Shown here: positions 60,999 to 64,000 of the stretch, one piece after another
How positions within the stretch are numbered: the stretch's first letter is position 1
Layout of the letters: the number at the start of each line of letters is the position of its first letter
Assembly (NCBI RefSeq): GCF_000007205.1
Contig: NC_005043.1
Location: forward strand, 1 to 64,000
Origin: Chlamydia pneumoniae TW-183
GTDB lineage: Bacteria > Chlamydiota > Chlamydiia > Chlamydiales > Chlamydiaceae
DNA length: 64,000 nucleotides
Direction: 5' to 3'
Translations under genes and position numbers: made by a program
Notes under the pieces: generated by a model
What the model was told of the DNA's origin: nothing
Database searches by the model: none
What the model saw: only the letters and a program-made list of their open reading frames with translations

Positions 60999-61151
60999 AT
61001 GTATCATTTTCAAAAGATTCGCATGACACTTACAACTCAGGGATTTGTTCTTAATAAATCTTTAAGGAAGGATTATGAACTGTGGTTTGTCTATGGATCA
61101 TGTCCAGAATCTAAGGTAAAACTACAGACTTCCTCTCATAAATGGTTGTGA
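60999..61151 (+). CDS. Possible 50-residue hypothetical protein
   Basis: The frame starts MYHFQKIRMTLTTQGFVLNK behind AAGG at about 10 nt, and ends 31 nt before pgpH. It can be extended to a GTG at 60951, which adds a hydrophobic stretch. No family is recognised. It may be a short leader gene of the pgpH transcript or a chance frame. Confidence 0.3.
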   Translation: MYHFQKIRMTLTTQGFVLNKSLRKDYELWFVYGSCPESKVKLQTSSHKWL

Positions 61152-61182
61152 GACGAAGTTTTCTAAGTGTGTGGTTAGATAG

Positions 61183-63300
61183 ATGAAAGAACTTAGACAT
61201 GAATCCTATAACCGTGCATTACATAAGCTAAGCCATCAATGGGTTCGCTACTTTCTCTATACTTTCGTATCGTGTTCCTTCATAGTCGCCATATTTACTT
61301 TTGCATGGTTAAAGGTCCTCTATGTTCCCGAATATAAGGCTGGTGAGATCTCACGTATTTCTCTGACAGCTCCTATGGATTTTTCTTTAAGTTGGAGCGC
61401 TCATAAATTTTATAAACGTACTGCCCACATTTCAGAAGCCTTTGGGAAGGTCTATCATCTTACACTCTCTCCCGGTAGTCTCCTCAGCAAAGAGGGGAAC
61501 GCCGATGAAAACACTGACTATTGGTTTAAAAAAGCAGCTGATTTTTTGTTGTCTACCAACTTTGTCGATAGTTCAACTCAAAAATGTCTTAAGGACTTGT
61601 GTATATATCCTCCTTTATTGGGGAAAGAAAAGAAAACCTTAGAAATCAATATCAACTCGAATAAAGGGAATGTTATTGCTCAGTGCTTCTGCCACTTAAA
61701 AATTTTTCTTATACAAGAAAATTGTCCCCAGCCCTGTTTTGATGCAATCATGGATATTTTGAAGATCGCCAACTTCGAAGTGGCCGTGGATAAGGAAATG
61801 TCAGGTTGTGTGAAAGGAGAGCTTCTCGGAAAACGTTGCATTGAGAAAATTACCAAGGGCACACCTATATTAGAAAAGTATCAGAGAATCGATGATCGGG
61901 ATGCTAAAATTCTAAAGCAGCTTCGAGCGCAACTCCTTTCAGTGCATACCTTATTTTCCTGTAGATCCTTATGGGGGGCTATTTTTGTAGTTTTACTCAT
62001 ACTTCTATGGGGCTACGGTGCTTTGAAAGCCCTGTGTCCTGAGATGTTGAAATCTCCCCAGCGCTTTATGCTCTATATTGCGATTCTAACTCTTTCGTTG
62101 CTGTGGTGCAGAGGGACAGAAATCTTTTGCGCCTATTGGGTTTCCTATCTATCTTACCCACCGATTTTACCATTTACAGCTGTACTCCTGGGATATTTTC
62201 TAGGTCTTCCCATAGCAGGATTTTCCTGTACGTTTCTTGCCCTTCTCTACACCTTGGGATCCGATCTTTGGAATAATAGTTGGTTTCTATCTATAAACCT
62301 ACTTTGTTCTTGGAGAATCTTAGTGAGCTTACATCGCGTCAGTCGCCTTTCTTCGGTGTTTTGGGCGTGTATGAAACTTGGAGGCGTAGCTATGGGAAGC
62401 CTGCTCATGTTTCGGATATTTACAAATACAATATCAAGAGAAGCCCTATATGCTGATGGGATCGAAAGCTTCGTTTATAGTCTGATCACCGCAATCAGCG
62501 TTGTTGCTTTGATCCCTGTCTTCGAGGCTTCTTTCGGAGCTTCTACAAACTTTTCGCTCCTCACCTATTTATCTCCCGAAAACGCATTGCTGAAGCGTCT
62601 TTTCAAAGAAGCTCCAGGTACCTACCAGCATTCCGTATTAGTTGGAAGCTTAGCAGAAGCTGCAGCTCAAGCTATAGGTGCAGATAGCCTCTATTGCTTG
62701 GTTGCAGCTCATTACCATGATATCGGGAAACTGATTAATCCAGGATTTTTCAGTGAAAATCAAAAAATCTTACAACAATCTGGTCATTCGCTATCCCCAT
62801 TAGAGTGCGCTAAGATGATTATGCGCCATATTCCTGAAGGGGTGAATCTTGCTAGGCAGGCAGGGCTTCCTGAGTCTTTTATCCAGGTGATAGAAGAGCA
62901 TCACGGAACCTCTGTGATCCGCTCAGCATACTACAGCCATATGGTAGAGAACCCTTCTACAGGGAGCTTTGATGAGGAATTATTCCGATATTCTGGAAAT
63001 AAACCCTCCTCTAAAGAAACTACAATCATTATGATCGCGGATTCTTTTGAAGCAGCCTCGCGATCTCTAAAAAATGCCAGTCTTCCAGATCTCCAAAGAC
63101 TCATCGATCAGATTATCCAAGGGAAGTTACAAGACGGTCAGTTTTCTTGTTCTCCAGTTACGTTAGATGAACTCGCTTTGATTAGCAAGAGCATGGTGCA
63201 AACCCTCTACGGAGCTCTACATTCTCGGATGAAATACCCTGAAATATCGTATCAAATTTCTATGGATTCCTGCCCCAAACCCTCTATAGGAGGAACTTAG
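61183..63300 (+). CDS. PgpH/YqfF-type 7TM HD-domain phosphodiesterase
   Basis: The 705-residue protein fits the membrane 7TMR-HD family that includes PgpH, which hydrolyses cyclic di-AMP. One N-terminal helix (about 24-45) is followed by an extracytoplasmic domain (about 50-255), then a cluster of helices (about 262-450) and a C-terminal HD domain. Metal-site residues are visible: His483 in YQHSVLVGS, His512-Asp513 in YHDIGK, His549 in IMRHIP, His573/574 in EEHHG and the Asp in MIADSFEAASRSL. Chlamydia makes cyclic di-AMP (established for C. trachomatis), so a role in lowering this messenger is likely but inferred. Confidence 0.88.
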   Translation: MKELRHESYNRALHKLSHQWVRYFLYTFVSCSFIVAIFTFAWLKVLYVPEYKAGEISRISLTAPMDFSLSWSAHKFYKRTAHISEAFGKVYHLTLSPGSLLSKEGNADENTDYWFKKAADFLLSTNFVDSSTQKCLKDLCIYPPLLGKEKKTLEININSNKGNVIAQCFCHLKIFLIQENCPQPCFDAIMDILKIANFEVAVDKEMSGCVKGELLGKRCIEKITKGTPILEKYQRIDDRDAKILKQLRAQLLSVHTLFSCRSLWGAIFVVLLILLWGYGALKALCPEMLKSPQRFMLYIAILTLSLLWCRGTEIFCAYWVSYLSYPPILPFTAVLLGYFLGLPIAGFSCTFLALLYTLGSDLWNNSWFLSINLLCSWRILVSLHRVSRLSSVFWACMKLGGVAMGSLLMFRIFTNTISREALYADGIESFVYSLITAISVVALIPVFEASFGASTNFSLLTYLSPENALLKRLFKEAPGTYQHSVLVGSLAEAAAQAIGADSLYCLVAAHYHDIGKLINPGFFSENQKILQQSGHSLSPLECAKMIMRHIPEGVNLARQAGLPESFIQVIEEHHGTSVIRSAYYSHMVENPSTGSFDEELFRYSGNKPSSKETTIIMIADSFEAASRSLKNASLPDLQRLIDQIIQGKLQDGQFSCSPVTLDELALISKSMVQTLYGALHSRMKYPEISYQISMDSCPKPSIGGT

Positions 63301-63309
63301 TTCTCTAGA

Positions 63310-63792
63310 TTACGTGGCGTTTGATTTCCAGCAAATGTGCTTTGAAATATAATTTTTTATGCTCTCATATGTAGAAAGAGAAAAAAGCATTAGAATGCCA
63401 AGAAGCAGTAGCGACAAAACGACCAAAATGAGAATAGGGACTAAAATTCCCAGTCCTCCTAGGATGGAAATGCAAATTAGGCCGTATCCGTTTACGAAGG
63501 CCTCGACACACTCTTTCTGTTCGCAAGAAAGCGAAGGCGAGTACCCGATCTGAACTGTAGTCCGATCTAGGGATTTTTTTATTTGATAAGCACGGACCAA
63601 ACCCGCAATTGGTACTAGACTCACAAATATCAAAAACACGTTCGAAAAGCAGTCTAAACTAAAGGGTTTTTCATCCACCCAAATAGCACGGCTTTTTTTC
63701 TGGAATAGTTTGTTTGAGTCCTTGTGAGTGTGACCTGGGATATATATCGTGTTTCCTGTCAATATTTTGTCATAGTAAGGTTGATGTAGCAT
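63310..63792 (-). CDS. Inc-like small membrane protein
   Basis: The 160-residue protein has a first hydrophobic segment at about 48-66 (VFLIFVSLVPIAGLVRAY) and a long pair at about 102-140 (GLICISILGGLGILVPILIL; VVLSLLLLGILMLFSL). Short soluble ends flank these (YIPGHTHKDSNKLFQKKSRA; YISKHICWKSNAT). There is no signal peptide. The paired helices suggest an inclusion-membrane or other membrane protein. I do not recognise a named family. It converges with pgpH, with 9 nt between the stops. Confidence 0.6.
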   Translation of the reverse strand: MLHQPYYDKILTGNTIYIPGHTHKDSNKLFQKKSRAIWVDEKPFSLDCFSNVFLIFVSLVPIAGLVRAYQIKKSLDRTTVQIGYSPSLSCEQKECVEAFVNGYGLICISILGGLGILVPILILVVLSLLLLGILMLFSLSTYESIKNYISKHICWKSNAT

Positions 63793-64000
63793 AGTAAGCC
63801 AAAAAATTTCTTGATAGATAACTAGCAGGTAAACGATATTCCTTCTTTTCTCTTTCAGTCAATGGTATTTTTTATAAGTCACTAAGAATAAAAACTCATA
63901 AAGATGGTCTAGCTTCGCTTTGCTTATTTTTAACTTCTACAGTGTCTAAAGGGGAAGAAATGTAGTAAAAGACTACAAATGAGACATGCAATTACGCCAA

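Noticed and set aside
1-64000. tRNA, rRNA, insertion sequence or prophage genes
   Set aside because: None recognised by motif; the only integrase-like gene is xerC, in its normal chlamydial neighbourhood.

Overview
The window reads as a Chlamydia (Chlamydophila) pneumoniae chromosome segment. The reasons are a run of polymorphic outer-membrane autotransporters (Pmp) with GGA(I/L/V) and FxxN repeats, a species-type family of inclusion-membrane-like coiled-coil proteins with poly-C tracts, and a gene order (lon, rnz, xerC, ABC-F, maf; tsaB, rpsU, dnaJ, E1 fusion, comEC, ptsH, ptsI, ebfC, dnaX) that matches what I know of chlamydial genomes. No tRNA, rRNA, insertion sequence, prophage or CRISPR array was recognised.

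Layout. 1-3906: a small DUF378-like membrane protein, then gatC-gatA-gatB for Asp/Glu-tRNA amidation, ending in a clear terminator. 4127-6895: intact pmp_1. 6990-18215: a relic plus four members of the poly-C coiled-coil family (I recall it as the Cpn1054 family). 18584-30358: pmp_2, pmp_3, pmp_4 and pmp_5, each interrupted in a different way. 30599-38603, minus strand: an operon-like run rnz, xerC, ABC-F ATPase, maf, HEAT-repeat protein and LptD-like outer-membrane protein. 38758-43754, minus strand: an Inc-like protein, lon and two unknown genes. 43890-48173, plus strand: tsaB, rpsU, dnaJ and a fused 2-oxoacid dehydrogenase E1. 48206-51028, minus strand: an Inc-like protein with a possible macro domain, and comEC. 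51001-53833: an unknown gene, then ptsH-ptsI. 53959-55642, minus strand: ebfC and dnaX. 55807-60762: two more poly-C family members. 61183-63300: a PgpH-type HD phosphodiesterase. 63310-63792: an Inc-like membrane protein. I see no feature in 63793-64000.

The surface and inclusion-membrane gene families are in strikingly poor or switchable repair, while every housekeeping gene is intact. Four poly-C family members start with the same 60-nt leader, two start codons 19 nt apart in different frames, and a C tract. Of these, three are out of frame with both starts and the fourth is in frame but hits a TGA after its membrane domain. pmp_2 is one C away from a full-length reading frame. Its tract and nine bases of downstream flank are identical to those of a poly-C coiled-coil gene about 10 kb away, so a contingency sequence appears to be shared between two unrelated protein families. 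A further family member carries a nearly perfect 330-bp in-frame tandem repeat that triples its membrane module.

Stretches near or above 300 bases without a gene: 283-572 (gatC leader with nested inverted repeats); 3837-4126 (gatB terminator, then pmp_1 upstream region); 7071-7532 (gene relic and a hairpin with a T run); 10500-10759 (remains of a C terminus and the next leader); 18216-18583 (terminator-like hairpin and a palindrome before pmp_2); 21109-21390 (one hairpin); 42234-42538 (region between lon and a minus-strand terminator; no gene seen).
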